From: Rutidosis leptorrhynchoides
Taxonomy: Eukaryota; Streptophyta; Magnoliopsida; Asterales; Asteraceae
DNA: 64,000 nt
Assembly (NCBI RefSeq): GCF_046630445.1
Contig: NC_092338.1
Coordinates: 150,460,501-150,524,500 of the forward strand
Reading direction: 5' to 3'
How positions within the stretch are numbered: the first letter of the stretch is position 1; each line of letters starts with the position of its first letter. Under the pieces are notes generated by a model. It was not told where the DNA came from. It did not search any database and saw nothing but the letters and a program-made list of their open reading frames with translations. Below, one piece after another: positions 12,864 through 25,987 of this stretch. The translations under genes were made by a program, and so were the position numbers.

Positions 12864-13429
12864 GATTAAAGAAAGTAAATTATTACTAATATTATGATTA
12901 TTATTAATTATATCATATTTATACTTTTAAGTATTAGGAATGTTATTAACATTAGAATTTATATAAGTATTGCTAAAATTATTATTAGGTATTAGGAATT
13001 ACTATAAAAACTATTATTTTCATCATCATTATTATTAAACATGTCATTTTATTAAAAACTACTATAATTATTAAAAGTATCGTTTGTATTTTACTAATAT
13101 TATTATTGTTATTATTATTATTATTAACAAAAGTATTATGATTATCAGTAACATAGGTATTATTATTAGTATTATCATTATTAATATTACAAAGTGTCAG
13201 TAACTGACTTAACAGTTAAATATTAATATTAGTAATACCTTATAATTTTTTTTTTGAAATTTCTATTAAAACTATTAAAAATTACCATTTTTACTAAAAG
13301 TATTATTTTTACTAAAACTATCATTATTATCGTATTCTGTATTATCTATATCATTATTATTAAGATAATTACGATTATGAAAATAAAAGTATTAATGACA
13401 TTATTAAATTTATAAGCATAAAAATAAAG

Positions 13430-13534
<105 letters not shown>

Positions 13535-14572
13535 TATAAAATGAAAACATATATCATGAAACTTAGTAACCTACTATATAAATGAATTACATCACTAATA
13601 ATAATATATTTGCTCGAATACAAATTATGTATATTAATAAATATACAAATGATATAGGTTCGTGAATCCGAGGCCAACGCTGCATTGTTCAGTTGTTCAA
13701 TGTCGTCATATGTATTTTTACTAAAAATACAGTACTGTGAGTTTCATTACTCCCTTTTTAAATGCTTTTGCAATATATATTTTTTAGACTGAGAATACAT
13801 GCGCTGCTTTATAAATGTTTGACGAAACAGACACAAGTAATTGAAACTACATTCTATGGTTGAATTATCGAAATCAAATATGCCTTTTTTTATTAAGTCT
13901 GGTAATCTAAGAATTAGGGAACAGACACCCTAATTGACGCGAATCCTAAAGATAGATCTATTGGGCCCAACAAGCCCCATCCAAAGTACCGGATACTTTA
14001 GTAATTCGAAATTTATATCATGTCCGAAAGAGGATCCCGGAATGATGGGGATATTCTTATATGCATATTGTGAATGTCAGTTACCAGGTGTTCACCATAT
14101 GAATGATTTTTGTCTCTTTGCATGGGACGTATGTTTATGAGAAATGAAAATCTTGTGGTCTATTAAAATGATGGAAATGATTATTTATGTTAAACTAATG
14201 AACTCACCAACCTTTTGGTTGACACTTGAAAGCATGTTTATTCTCAGGTATGAAATAAATCTTCCGCTGTGCATTTGCTCATCTTAGAGATATTACTTGG
14301 AGTCGTTTATGACATATTTCAAAAGACGTTGCATTCGAGTCATTGAGTTCATCAAGATTATTATTAAGTCAATTATAGTTAAATATATTATGAAATGGTA
14401 TGCATGCTGTCAACTTTCGATGTAATGAAAGATTGTCTTATCAAAAACGAATGTAATGTTTGTAAAAATGTATCATATAGAGGTCAAGTACCTTGCGATG
14501 TAATCAACTGTTGTGAATCGTTTATAATCAATATGGACTTCGTCCGGATGGATTAGGATGGGTTATCACAGT

Positions 14573-14584
14573 TGGTATCAGAGC
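14573..14584 (+). promoter_or_regulatory. Primer-binding site of T1 (Met-tRNA type)
   Basis: TGGTATCAGAGC starts two bases after the 5' LTR end. It is complementary to the 3' end of plant initiator Met-tRNA, the usual primer for plant LTR retrotransposons. Confidence 0.9.
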
Positions 14585-14954
14585 GGTGGTCTTAGCGAAC
14601 CAGGTCTGCATTAGTGTGTATAACTGATAAGTTGTTAGAATGCATTAGTGAGTCTGGACTTCGACCGTGTCTGCATGTCAAAAGTTTTGCTTATCATTAG
14701 TGTCGAAAATTATTTGCTTATCATCTTTAAAGTGTAGACACGTCTTACTGCCTCTATTGCATAGACTGTGTATAGATAAATTCATATCTTAGCATGTCTG
14801 TTATTGTTACCTTTGCCTGATAGCTTCCGTAGATTTCTCCGTAACTTATGGGATTTTAGTATTATGTATGCATATGTAAATCATGTACTGCAGGGTACTA
14901 ATCTACATCCTATAATCTATTTCTTATCGAAAATCCTTCATCTGATCGTACGAG

Positions 14955-15482
14955 ATGAATCCCTCCACCATTTCGAGTCCCTCAGATTTCGATAGCTATT
15001 CCGATAGTTATTCCGACAACTATTTCGATATGGATATTCACCTAAGCTCCAAAAGCGGTGTCACCAGAACGAATCAATCAATCAGTCATCCCCAATTCAT
15101 CTGATGGGTTCGTAGTCGATTTAAACAAAGGAGACGCGAAGAAGGCGATCCTTTTCATCCACCAAATTGTCCTCTTGGCGAAGAACCTGAAGCACCTACC
15201 GGCAAGTTTATCCGAAACACCATATTCAGCCTCATTTCCAGGATATCTCGACACGATTATATTCTATCCACAATTCTAAAACTTATTCATCCACTTGTTC
15301 TGACCGACAATCATCCCGGAGTAATAGCAGAAGTTAACGAGCTTCGCGCTCGAGTTGTAGCCTTGGAAAATATGGTGCAAAACGTACCAGCTTCAACAAC
15401 ATCACCGGCACCAACAGTACCACCAACAACCCAAGTTTCAACATCACATGCCTCAACATCTCATTCTGTACCTCGAGTATAA
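14955..15482 (+). pseudogene. Conserved orphan protein of the T family, T1 copy with a stop codon
   Basis: Read from the ATG at 14955, the frame gives 175 codons to TAA at 15480, with one in-frame TGA near codon 50 inside the tryptophan-rich block (W and WG positions are intact in T0 and T2). Visible in order: a Ser/Tyr/Asp-rich N-terminus, the W-rich block, F-H-P-P-N, P-T-G-K-F-I-R-N-T-I-F, a coiled-coil segment (EVNELRARVVALENMV), a Thr/Pro/Ser-rich linker, and the ending S-T-S-H-S-V-P-R-V shared with T2. The start is chosen because it matches the acidic DMD-type N-terminus seen before the T0 start. Function is unknown; a Gag-like role is only a guess. The stop makes this copy probably non-functional. 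Confidence 0.65.
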
Positions 15483-16199
15483 TCATCGTTCTACATGACG
15501 TTCTACATCATTTATCTTTGTTCGACATGATGATTATATAATCTCTAATGTTTTAGAGATTATATATTCTTATTCTAACGATAACTCAAATGAGTTTAAT
15601 ATCATATTGACTCATTAATTCCACTATTACATCTGAAGAAGATATATATGTATATATATTTTCATAAAGGTTGTAATTGAAAATTCTTTCGTACAAACTG
15701 TTAATGATGAAAATATTTTAACGGGTAGGTAATACCCGAGGAATATTTAAATTTCACATTAATAAGTACACTGTACATTCTTTCAAATCTAATTCAACAG
15801 TCATTTACTATCCTATTTACAACCACCGATATACGTATCCGTTCACCACAGAATAACCATTTTCATTCAATTTCATATTTGGAATTTGACCTATCAGAAT
15901 CCAACAAGTGGCATAATGAAGAAAACATTAGACAAAATAAAATTTGTTAGAAACAAACAAATTAACTATGAGAAATAAAATTTGTTAAGAATTCACGCTA
16001 ACTGTTCCTAGCTAACTAATTACATTTTATTTATCACAGTTTATTTATCGTAATTTAATTATCGCAATTTTATTTATCGTCATTTAATTTCTGTTATTTA
16101 CTTTGCACACTTTAATTATCATCATTTAATTTCAGTTATTTATTTTTACTCACTTTAAATATCGGGACACGTAGACAAGGTTTTGACATATCATATCGA

Positions 16200-16236
<37 letters not shown>

Positions 16237-18639
16237 TGGAATAACCATAGACACTCTATATACTGTAATGATCGAGTTCTCTATACAGGGTTGAGGTTGG
16301 TTCTACAATAATATATATAGTTTGAGTTGTGATTGAGTCTGAGACGAATACGGGTCATGATACGTATTAATTAATTCGAATATTATATATTAAATTATAT
16401 ATGAATTGTTGAATTACTAACTGTGGACTATCAATCGAGGACTACCAACATTGGACAATTAAAATGAATTGAAATATTGATTATAACATATAAAACTAAA
16501 CAAATCTTCAAGTTTGCCACTTGATTTCACCCTAAAACCTCATTTGTATCTTGACGATTACAATCTGCGTCCAAACCTTTCGTAATTCTTGAAAACACCT
16601 CAATCTAGAGGATGAACCAACCACAAATCATCTACAGAAGAAAAGATTGATGCATATAGCTATTCACCTGAGAAACACTCGGCAACTGAGTAAACGTTTA
16701 AAACGTAGCTATGCTAATTTCTTAGTGTTAATATTACCTAAAATAACTTTGCAATCCCTTTCCAAATTAGCCAATTTTGTCACAGCTCCAGCAAGTCAAC
16801 TTCGACTTTTCATTCGAAGTAGCTTACTATAATCCTGATATATACGATTACCCTTTTGATACCGGAGAATTCTTTTATATTCCACCATATTACCAGTAGA
16901 CGTACCAGCAACCTCGTTGCTTCTTGGCTTAAATCTCTCTGACAAATCATTATATTTATTCATTGAAACCCTATCATATAATCATCCGCATCTTGTAACG
17001 AGAACTGCCATACCAATTACCGGGAATTAGCAATCAGTGCTTTGAAAACTCACAGCATATCTACATCAACAGTTATATGTATGACATTTATCTCTTAGAA
17101 TTATGATCTCTCATTCTGAAATTCTGAAAAGCATTCAGTCACAAATCAATACTTTGAATGTTGAAAAAGCTGAATGAAGCAGCAGAAACCATAGACAACC
17201 GTAAACAACCTTAATCATCGGAAGTTTGATGATAAAGAATAGTATGTTAGAAAAGCTCAGAAAAGTTAGAACTGGAAAACGGATTGAGCTAACCACGAAG
17301 GAGACCAAGGACAAATACAAGGACCATACCAAACATTCAAAGAATCCAGGTAATTCTGGATCCGATGAAAACTTCAACGAATATCTTGCTCCGTACTCAT
17401 GTTAAAATCTTGCGAAAAATCTTTCTTCTTCAACCATCGAACTTAAAAATTCCAAAATATCATCATAAATATCTTCGATATTTCTGAAGATATTTTCATA
17501 AATATTCTCGTCCTAAATTATATACCTCTTCGTGTTACCTGTATTTCATTATATTGGAAACTTCTGTAAAATGTAAATTTAATTTATGAATGAATCCTGG
17601 AGAAATGTAAAGAAATTGACGCATGAATTAGTATAATATAATGACACTTGATCAACGTGATTATATTACAGTAAGTCATGCTGAGTTTCTAATGAAACTT
17701 GATTATTCACAGACCATAACTTCATCAGGTGCCATGTTACATAACTTCTTCATTCTGCTTAACTTCTGAACATATCAAGAAAATATATTCTTGATAGTTC
17801 TATTCTCAGTGATTCAGGTAATTTGACAAATCAAATCGTGCGGTAACGTTCTTTCTTGTTTATAACATTAAGTTCATTCGAAACTCCATGCTTACGAATT
17901 CTGAACCGTTACTCACTTTACTAGAGGTCGGGAGGATAATAAAAAGGCAAAGGGCTCCAAAATATAAGAGAAAATATAAAGCCCAATAACAACACGGAGG
18001 TTACAAACCATGGATGTTAATAGGAATAGCAAAATAAAGACACGGCATAATTAAGAATAGTATCACCCCAGGGTAAAAGTAAAAGTAAACAAATTTTTCT
18101 GGTGGAAGATTGAAAAGAAGAATGACAGATATGAAGGTTAGGAAAGTATCAAGGATTAGAACTGGACTAAGCATTTTCACAATCTTTTAACTAAGAAAGG
18201 AAGTATAGGAATGGTGAGAATAATGGAACAGAAGAGCTTAATTTATAATGAAAATAGCAGACAGGGTAATCGAGGCAGATCACCGTATTAAATAATAGAG
18301 ATCTTAATTTCCTTACTCACCGAAGAATCAAATCTTTTAGATTTCGAAGATTTTCTTTAAATCTCTTGAATTCCGGAATTCAACCAAGACAACATCAAAA
18401 GTTAAGACGCACCTTATTTTCTAAATTCAACCCTGACTCTGTCAAAAGTTAAGATGAATCTTATTTTCTAAATTCACTCTTTGGTGATAGCTACATTCGT
18501 ACTCTTCGAAAATTCGAATTATTTTTATCCATATTACTCAACGATGATAAAACTCAATTTATCAACTCATATTCGTCATGAAAACATTTTTATTGTTATC
18601 CATGACCACCTCACTCAAATTTCGGGACGAAATTTCTCT
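15483..18639 (+). other. Non-coding interior of T1
   Basis: About 3.1 kb with no supported coding region. It holds an inverted repeat (AATCTCTAA..TTAGAGATT) at 15540-15561 just after the orphan ORF, an internal copy of the polypurine-like motif at 15720-15740, a short (TA)n at 16201-16232, and blocks shared with T0 and T2. The last 60 bp include TTTCGGGACGAAATTTC, a motif also found next to the chromovirus G1 polypurine tract (there on the minus strand, 34532-34549). Confidence 0.65.
16201..16232. repeat. (TA)n microsatellite in T1 interior
   Basis: About 16 TA units. Confidence 0.9.
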
Positions 18640-18652
18640 AACGGGTAGGTAC
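18640..18652 (+). promoter_or_regulatory. Polypurine-like tract of T1
   Basis: AACGGGTAGGTAC lies immediately before the 3' LTR, where plus-strand DNA synthesis is primed. The identical tract precedes the T2 3' LTR (51251-51263). Confidence 0.65.
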
Positions 18653-18936
18653 TGTGATAACCCGGGAATTTCCGACCAAATTTAAACTTGAATCTTATAT
18701 GGTTTCGACACGATAAGAAAGTCTGTAAAGTTGAGTCTCAAAAAGTTTAAACTATTTCATGTATATATTTAACCCTTGACTATTCCCGACGATTCACGAA
18801 CGACTGTTTGTAAATAAATATGTATATATAAATGTAAGTATATGTATACTAATTTGAAATTTTAAAATATAATTTAACCATTAGGAATAAATATGTAAAA
18901 ACAAGATACAAAATAATTAAACAATTTAAAAAGAAG

Positions 18937-18937
<1 letters not shown>

Positions 18938-19030
<93 letters not shown>
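18938..19030. repeat. (TA)n microsatellite in T1 3' LTR
   Basis: About 46 TA units. Confidence 0.95.
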
Positions 19031-19033
<3 letters not shown>

Positions 19034-20552
19034 TATGATTTTTATAGAATTGATAGTTATATATATGGTGTTATATTAAATATTAAATGTATGGTATTGT
19101 ATATATATGTTATATAATTATTAAATATTACATAATTAATAAATTGTAATATTAAAGGTAATTACAAGATAAAATATAAATGTCATATTGATAATATTAG
19201 TACTTTCATTAAAATGAAGACTTGTATTAATATCAGTATTATTAATATTACCATATATGAGATTTGACACATATAATGTGATAAAAATTCTACCTTTTTG
19301 TTTAATAATATCATTATCATTATTAGCATTAAGTATTATAAGTATTATTAAAAGTATAATAAGAAATTGTTACATGTAATTTGTTATATTATTATTAGTA
19401 TTGTTATGATCATGGTTATCATTATAATTATAAATAATATTATCATATTATTATAATTATTTTTATAAATATTGTTATTACCCTTTTTATTATTATTATT
19501 ATTCTTATTCTTATAGATTATTATTAACAAACTTATTAAGAGTATCATTTTTGTTATTATTAATGTTCTCATATTATTATCAGTATTATTTTCTTTAAAT
19601 TATTATTATCAGTATTTTATTAATAATATTTAATATAAATATTATTAATTAGTATTATTATTAATGTATTTATCATTTGTTAATTACGTACCAATTTTGT
19701 TTGAAGTAGCTTTCCATACTGTGTTAGAAATTTGTTTCTGTCTCTACATTTGGTAATAAATCGAATCAATTTAGAGGATACAACCAAAATCAGTTGAGAG
19801 TCATGATCAACTTTTACCTCTTTTAATTTTATATTTGTTTCTGATTGATTTTTTTCGTTGACAATTACTACATAAAACGATTCCTTCCAATTGTTAAAAA
19901 CAACATTAAACCTTCCATTACCTCTATCAATGATACTACACGTTCTACAGCTTTAAATTTTATTTAATTTTACAAATTATATGAAGCACACGAGAACACA
20001 GCTCTGTTCTTGAACTCAAAGTACACCGGATCGATTTTAAAAGAAATTTTAAAATGTGTAAATGCTATTATGTTAGGAATCGTTTACTTAATCTTTCAGC
20101 CAAGTCTCAATTTCCAATTTCTCAAAACAAGAACGAATTCAAGAGTCAAAGTTTTACATTCAAAAGTCAAAAGATTCGTTCATCAAGAAATTCGAGGTCA
20201 ATTCAATGTTTTGGATCCAGTTAATGTTACAGAAAGTTTATAGGAATGTTTTACCACATATTTCATGTAGAATTCTTTAGCTAAAACATCCTAAAATTTT
20301 GAAATTGATTTTTAGTTCATAAAGTATATCGTCATACCTGCTGCTGCTATTTTTTTTTAAACTCTCGATTTCTGTTGATCTAGAAAACACTCATTAGGTT
20401 TGATTCTGTGTGAATTATGAGTCTTAAATCAATTTCATTGTTATTAAATCGATTTTCTGGTCGAAGTGAATTGAGTGGAGAAGAAGAAGAATTTGAAACA
20501 GATAAAAACGGTTTATCTATAATTAAGGTTGTGTATTAATTGAGAAAGACAG

Positions 20553-20632
20553 CAGGCGGAGTGATGGTTAGGGAGTTAAGCAGGTGAGCGAGAGGTCGCG
20601 AGTTCCAGCCCGGCTCGGGGCAATTTTTTTTT
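20553..20632 (+). other. tRNA-like cassette in T1 3' LTR
   Basis: This is the same cassette as 12587-12665: A-box-like GTTAGGGAGTTAAG, B-box-like GCGAGTTCCAGCCC, then nine T. Small differences from the 5' LTR copy (ACAGCAGG for ACAGTAGG, AAGCAGGTG for AAGCGAGTG) show drift. Confidence 0.5.
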
Positions 20633-21383
20633 AAAAAGATTATTGGAAGGTAGTTCTCATCACAAAAATTATTATTTTTATTATTGTTGTTAATATTATT
20701 ATTGTTATAATTATTATCATTATCATTATCATTATATTGATTATTTTTATTATTAATATTATAATTACTACTATTATAAATTAACACTTATTATTATTAT
20801 TATTATTATAATGATTAAAGAAAGTAAATTATTACTAATATTATGATTATTATTAATTATATCATATTTATACTTTTAAGTATTAGGAATGTTAATAACA
20901 TTAGAATTTATATAAGTATTACTAAAATTATTATTAGGTATTAGGAATTACTATAAAAACTATTATTTTCATCATCATTATTATTAAACATGTCATTTTA
21001 TTAAAAACTACTATAATTATTAAAAGTATCGTTTGTATTTTACTAATATTATTATTGTTATTATTATTATTATTATTAACAAAAGTATTATGATTATCAG
21101 TAACATAGGTATTATTATTAGTATTATCATTATTAATATTACAAAGTGTCAATAACTGAATTAACAGTTAAATATTAATATTAGTAATACCTTATGATTT
21201 TTTTTTTTTGAAATTTCTATTAAAACTATTAAAAATTACCATTTTTACTAAAAGTATTATTTTTACTAAAACTATCATTATTATCGTATTCTGTATTATC
21301 TATATCATTATTATTAAGATAATTACGATTATGAAAATAAAAGTATTAATGACATTATTAAATTTATAAACATAAAAATAAAG

Positions 21384-21385
<2 letters not shown>

Positions 21386-21457
<72 letters not shown>

Positions 21458-21587
21458 ACACATAACTTAACTATATTAATATATATATATATATATGTAT
21501 ATATATATGTATATATGTATATATATATATATGTATATATGTATATATATATGTATATATGTATATATGTATATATATATATATGTA

Positions 21588-21675
<88 letters not shown>
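21386..21675. repeat. Compound TA / GTATA array in T1 3' LTR
   Basis: A (TA)n block to 21452, a 25-bp non-repeat spacer, then interspersed TATG and TATA units to 21675. The Tyr/Ile/Met frames across it are artefacts. Confidence 0.95.
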
Positions 21676-21680
<5 letters not shown>

Positions 21681-22906
21681 AAAACATATATCATGAAACT
21701 TAGTAACCTACTATATAAATGAATTACATCACTAATAATAATATATTTGCTCGAATACAAATTATGTATATTAATAAATATACAAATGATATAGGTTCGT
21801 GAATCCGAGGCCAACCCTGCATTGTTCAGTTGTTCAATGTCGTCATATGTATTTTTCTATGGTTGAATTATCGAAATCGAATATGCCTTTTTTTATTAAG
21901 TCTGGTAATCTAAGAATTAGGGAACAGACACCCTAATTGACGCGAATCCTAAAGATAGATCTATTGGGCCCAACAAGCCTCATCCAAAGTTCCGGATGCT
22001 TTAGTACTTCGAAATTTATATCATGTCCGAAGGAGGATCCCGGAATGATGGGGATATTCTTATATGCATATTGTGAATGTCGGTTACCAGGTGTTCACCA
22101 TATGAATTATTTTTGTCTCTTTGCATGGGACGTATGTTTATGAGAAATGAAAATCTTGTAGTCTATTAAAATGATGGAAATGATTATTTATGTTAAACTA
22201 ATGAACTCACCAACCTTTTGGTTGACACTTGAAAGCATGTTTATTCTCATGTATGAAAGAAATCTTCCGCTGTGCATTTGCTCATCTTAGAGATATTACT
22301 TGGAGTCGTTTATGACATATTTCAAAAGACGTTGCATTCGAGTCGTTGAGTTCATCAAGATTATTATTAAGTCAATTATAGTTAAATATATTATGAAATG
22401 GTATGCATGCTGTCAACTTTCGATGTAATGAAAGATTGTCTTATCAAAAATGAATGTAATGTTTGTAAAATGTATCATATAGATGTCAAGTACCTCGCGA
22501 TGTAATCAACTGTTGTGAATCGTTTATAATCAATATGGACTTCGTCCGGATGGATTAGGACGGGTCATCATAACTCGTTACTTGTTACTAGTCTTATTTG
22601 CTAAGTTTAAGTTTGTTTAATTGTGCAAGTTTTAGTTGTTAATCAAAATCAATCAAAACCCCCTAATCAAACAAACCCTAGGACAATTAATAGTTTCAAT
22701 TATCCGACTTAAACCGCTCTCTTGGGACGAACTTGAAACGAATACTTACATTAAAGTACTATAATAAACAAACCGGGTTCTAAGTGCTCGTTAGTTGTGT
22801 ATGCTTATTTGTAGTGTTTGAATCATGTATAAATTTAGAGGGTAAAAGATGTATTGTTTCGCACACATCACACCCTATCAAACTAATCTCTTAATGTTTT
22901 TGTTCA

Positions 22907-23018
22907 GGTCACCTACAATCCACGCTGCAGTACATGGGTTGTTGATAGTGGGGCTTCCAGGCACATGACGGGAAACTTGTCTTTAATTTCTAATGTCATG
23001 GTAGTAGATAGTGGACCT

Positions 23019-23054
<36 letters not shown>

Positions 23055-23590
23055 AGGAGATGAGGGTGGTTATGCAAGTGTCAGTTTTAATAAGGTGAAT
23101 TATGTTGAGCAGATGTTAAACAATTTGCTTTCTGTATCTGAGGTTGGTGACAAAAAGTATACAGTTGATTTTGATGATAAGTTATGCTATATTTTGAGAA
23201 AAGAGTATGTGATACCAGAAGATATGATCCTTATGACCGTGCCAAGATGCAAAGATTTCTATATTCTTGATATGAAAAAGGCTCATGTGAAAGCTGCAAT
23301 AGGTCATCAGGCCTTTATGTCAAAAGCTACTGAACAAGAGTCAATTTTATGGCATAAACGTATGCATCATTTGAGTTTGAGAAAGACGAACACTCTCGTT
23401 CATAATGGGCTTGTTGAGGGTGTTAAAATTAAGAGTTTTCAGATTCCATAAGGTTGTCTATTGTGTAAGAAAGGGAAACAAACTAAGAAGTCTCATACAT
23501 CCAAGAAGCATCATTCTATCGATATTTCTGTAGAGTTATTACATATGGACCTCTTTGGGCCAATTAATCGTATTTCTTCATTCCAGTCAC
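22907..23590 (+). pseudogene. Ty1/copia protease and pre-integrase fragment
   Basis: This continues the element broken by LTR B. The aspartic protease motif D-S-G-A with S-R-H-M-T-G is encoded at about 22942-22972. The pre-integrase domain follows: N-N-L-L-S-V-S-E-V, a Y-I-L-D-M block, and L-W-H-K-R-M-H-H-L-S near 23347, with H and C positions of the integrase zinc-binding region ending in L-L-C-K-K-G-K-Q at 23456-23479. Next come the first residues of the integrase core (L-H-M-D-L-F-G-P, 23541-23564). Defects are a run of 33 T inside the protease coding region and a TAA at 23449. The coding sequence stops where LTR C begins; the rest of integrase, reverse transcriptase and RNase H are outside or lost. 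The protease would cleave the polyprotein and integrase would insert the DNA copy. Confidence 0.8.
23020..23052. repeat. T33 homopolymer inside copia coding sequence
   Basis: 33 uninterrupted T residues follow the protease motif. The run length is a multiple of three, so the frame downstream stays aligned and adds a Phe run. Confidence 0.95.
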
Positions 23591-25166
23591 TCCTAAACCT
23601 CAACACCCACCGAATAACACATCTAGGAGTCGTCCTAATCTAGCATATAGCCTAAGTTTGATTCATTCGACCCCGACATGACCCGTTATTCGATTGAACC
23701 TTGTTCTAGTATTTTCCGCCATTAGATCAAGCTTAGAACGGTCCTAAGATCCTTATTAATTCGTCTACTGACATGCATTTTCTACACCTACTTTTATTGA
23801 ACTAAACTTAACTAATTTAACACACGAATACAGGTAACTATTCCTGATCAATGTAATAAAGAAGCTAGTAAGCACAAGTTCATCCACGGAGAGAAAAGTG
23901 TTTATGATTGAAATAACTAATAGTTATCCTAAGAATTGGGGGGTTTTTGTAAGTATTTAATGAATTAAAATAGTAGCAAAAGTAAACTAACGAATTAACC
24001 AGATAAGGAGAAGCAGTGTCCACTTTAATGCTTAACAAATGACTATGATTATTCTTTTATTAAAACCGTTATTAAAGGTCTAGGTAATTAGTTCACATCA
24101 GTCTCACGAAATCAATGAACCAAAGGCATAATGAATTTAATTAACTCACATTAATTATCATTCAGAGGTTCAGATTACCATGTTAAATTAAACGAGACTT
24201 TCTCTTGGTTAAACTCACATAAAACCTAGACTATCGGGATCACTCATTATAGCCTACACGATTGTGTTATCACAATATCAATTTAATCACCAATTGCAAT
24301 CACATACAATTGTCTAGATCTAAAAGATGAAGTATAAGCTATGAATATTGCTAAACTCACATAAACGAAATCCAATAACCTGTATAATTAAATTAACGAT
24401 ATATAGATGAACACAACATTGGATCTTTCAAAATAGCATGAATAATTAAATATAAAATCCTTAATAAATCAAAAGATAGAACAATTCATAATCGTAAGTC
24501 TTACATCAAGTGGACACAAATAGGTTAGCCTAGCATAGTAAAAGAAAGAACAAATAAACAATTGGACCAAGTAGTATTCATCATAGAATCACTAAAATAA
24601 TGAAAAACTAGGGTACCAATGATAATTAGATGATCCAATCTTCAACCTTGTTGTTAAGATCTTCAAAATTGATGATGAATGGCCTCTAAATCCTCAAAAA
24701 CGTCCCTCCTAGCTCCAAAATTCGTAAAATAATAGCTGCCCTAAGTTAGGGGTTTATTAGAGGTACTTATAGTAGGAAAATCGGAGTCCTCACCGACCCC
24801 GTTTCGCGACCGAGACCTTGATGAAAAACAGCCATTCCGACCGGACTATAACAATCGTGACCGTGATTCTTAGCTGCTTCGAAACTATTGAGTTCTATCA
24901 TTCTATTGTAGCCGGGATACACCCCATCGCGACCGCGATGGGACCCTGAGCTGGAATTCGATCATTTTCTTCGTATTTTGCTTTGTCCCAAGCTCATTTG
25001 ATACTGGAACTTGCTGAATTTATTCATAAAATCAACTCTAAGACTTCTTGAGCTCACTTTATCATTTTCTTTAAGATCATGAACTAAAGTCTTCAATTTT
25101 CACAACTTAATAACCAAAAGAACACGATATCGCGCATGAAATAGATGTATAAATGAGCCGATATCA
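23590..25166 (-). repeat. 3' LTR of a minus-strand Ty3-type element (LTR C)
   Basis: On the minus strand the LTR begins TGATATCGGC at 25166, directly after the polypurine sequence. It has a TATA-like box (TATAAG at 24772-24767) preceded by a GC-rich stretch with CGCGACCG words (24795-24945), the same layout as LTRs A and B. The left border near 23590 is where copia coding similarity ends; I cannot see a clear terminus or target duplication there. Confidence 0.6.
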
Positions 25167-25399
25167 AATTCCCCCACACTTGAACCTTGTTTGTCCTCAA
25201 GCAAGACTATTATTCAATATAAATAAAATAGCAAGGTTCAAGCCTTCAACAAACTCAATCTCTTCAATTATCAAATTTAGAATCGCTCGCATGCTTCACA
25301 ACCGGGATCAAGAACCTCAATATGGCGGAATCATCCAAAAAGTTTGGCCTTAGGGAAAACAAGACCTTTGAAAACCATTTTTTTTATTTTAAGAACGGG
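25167..25399 (-). other. 3' internal tail of the element behind LTR C
   Basis: Read on the minus strand, CTTGAGGACAAACAAGG then a GTGTGGGGG purine run leads into LTR C. This is the same order as at 514-548 for element X. The tail is cut at 25400 by the CACTA end, so the rest of this element lies beyond the CACTA. Confidence 0.6.
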
Positions 25400-25417
25400 C
25401 ACTACAAGAAAACTGCG
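25400..25417 (+). repeat. CACTA terminal inverted repeat, left end
   Basis: CACTACAAGAAAACTGCG. The three bases before it (GGG, 25397-25399) would be the target duplication to look for at the other end. Confidence 0.85.
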
Positions 25418-25539
25418 TTCTTAGGACCCCTCGTCTGGGACCCCTACGAAAAAGCGTCCTAAGCGACTAAAAATTGGGACGGGGTAATTCTTGGGGTCCT
25501 ATAATATCCTAAGCTAATAAAGTGGGGCCCTAAGAATAG

Positions 25540-25950
25540 GACATATAATTTTTGGGTCATATTATTGATACGCTTATAAATCTTTATCCTAAAAAGATGT
25601 TTGATATGACACACAATTTTGGGGTCCAATTATTTTTTAGGACACCTAATTTTTGGGTCATATTAATGATACGCTTATAAATTTTTGTCCTAAAAAGATG
25701 TTTGATATGACACACAATTTTAGGGTCCTATTATTTTTTAGGACACCTAATTTTTGGGTCATATTGTTGATACGCTTATAAATCTTTGTCCTAAAAAGAT
25801 GTTTGATATGACACACAATTTTGGGGTCCTATTATTTTTAAGGACACCTAATTTTTGGGTCATATTGTTGATACGCTTATAAATCTTTTTCCTAAAAAGA
25901 TGTTTAATATGACACACAATTTTGGGGTCCTATTATTTTTTAGGACACTT
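25540..25950. repeat. CACTA subterminal repeat array 1 (about 101-bp period, four copies)
   Basis: Each unit holds TTTTTGGGTCATATT, GATACGCTTATAAAT, TCCTAAAAAGATGTTT and GATATGACACACAATTTT. Units begin near 25549, 25649, 25750 and 25850. Such repeats are the usual binding region for the element's own DNA-binding protein. Confidence 0.9.
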
Positions 25951-25987
25951 ATAATAAGGTCACAAAAATAGGACGCTTTTATAATAA

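Larger units (their letters stand above)
18653..22572 (+). repeat. 3' LTR of T1
   Basis: 3,920 bp. It matches the 5' LTR throughout with scattered substitutions, but differs in two ways: the TA blocks have expanded into a mixed TA/GTATA array (21386-21675), and about 134 bp corresponding to 13720-13853 of the 5' LTR are deleted at about 21856. The tRNA-like cassette and the final conserved block are retained. The changes indicate an insertion considerably older than T2. Confidence 0.9.
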
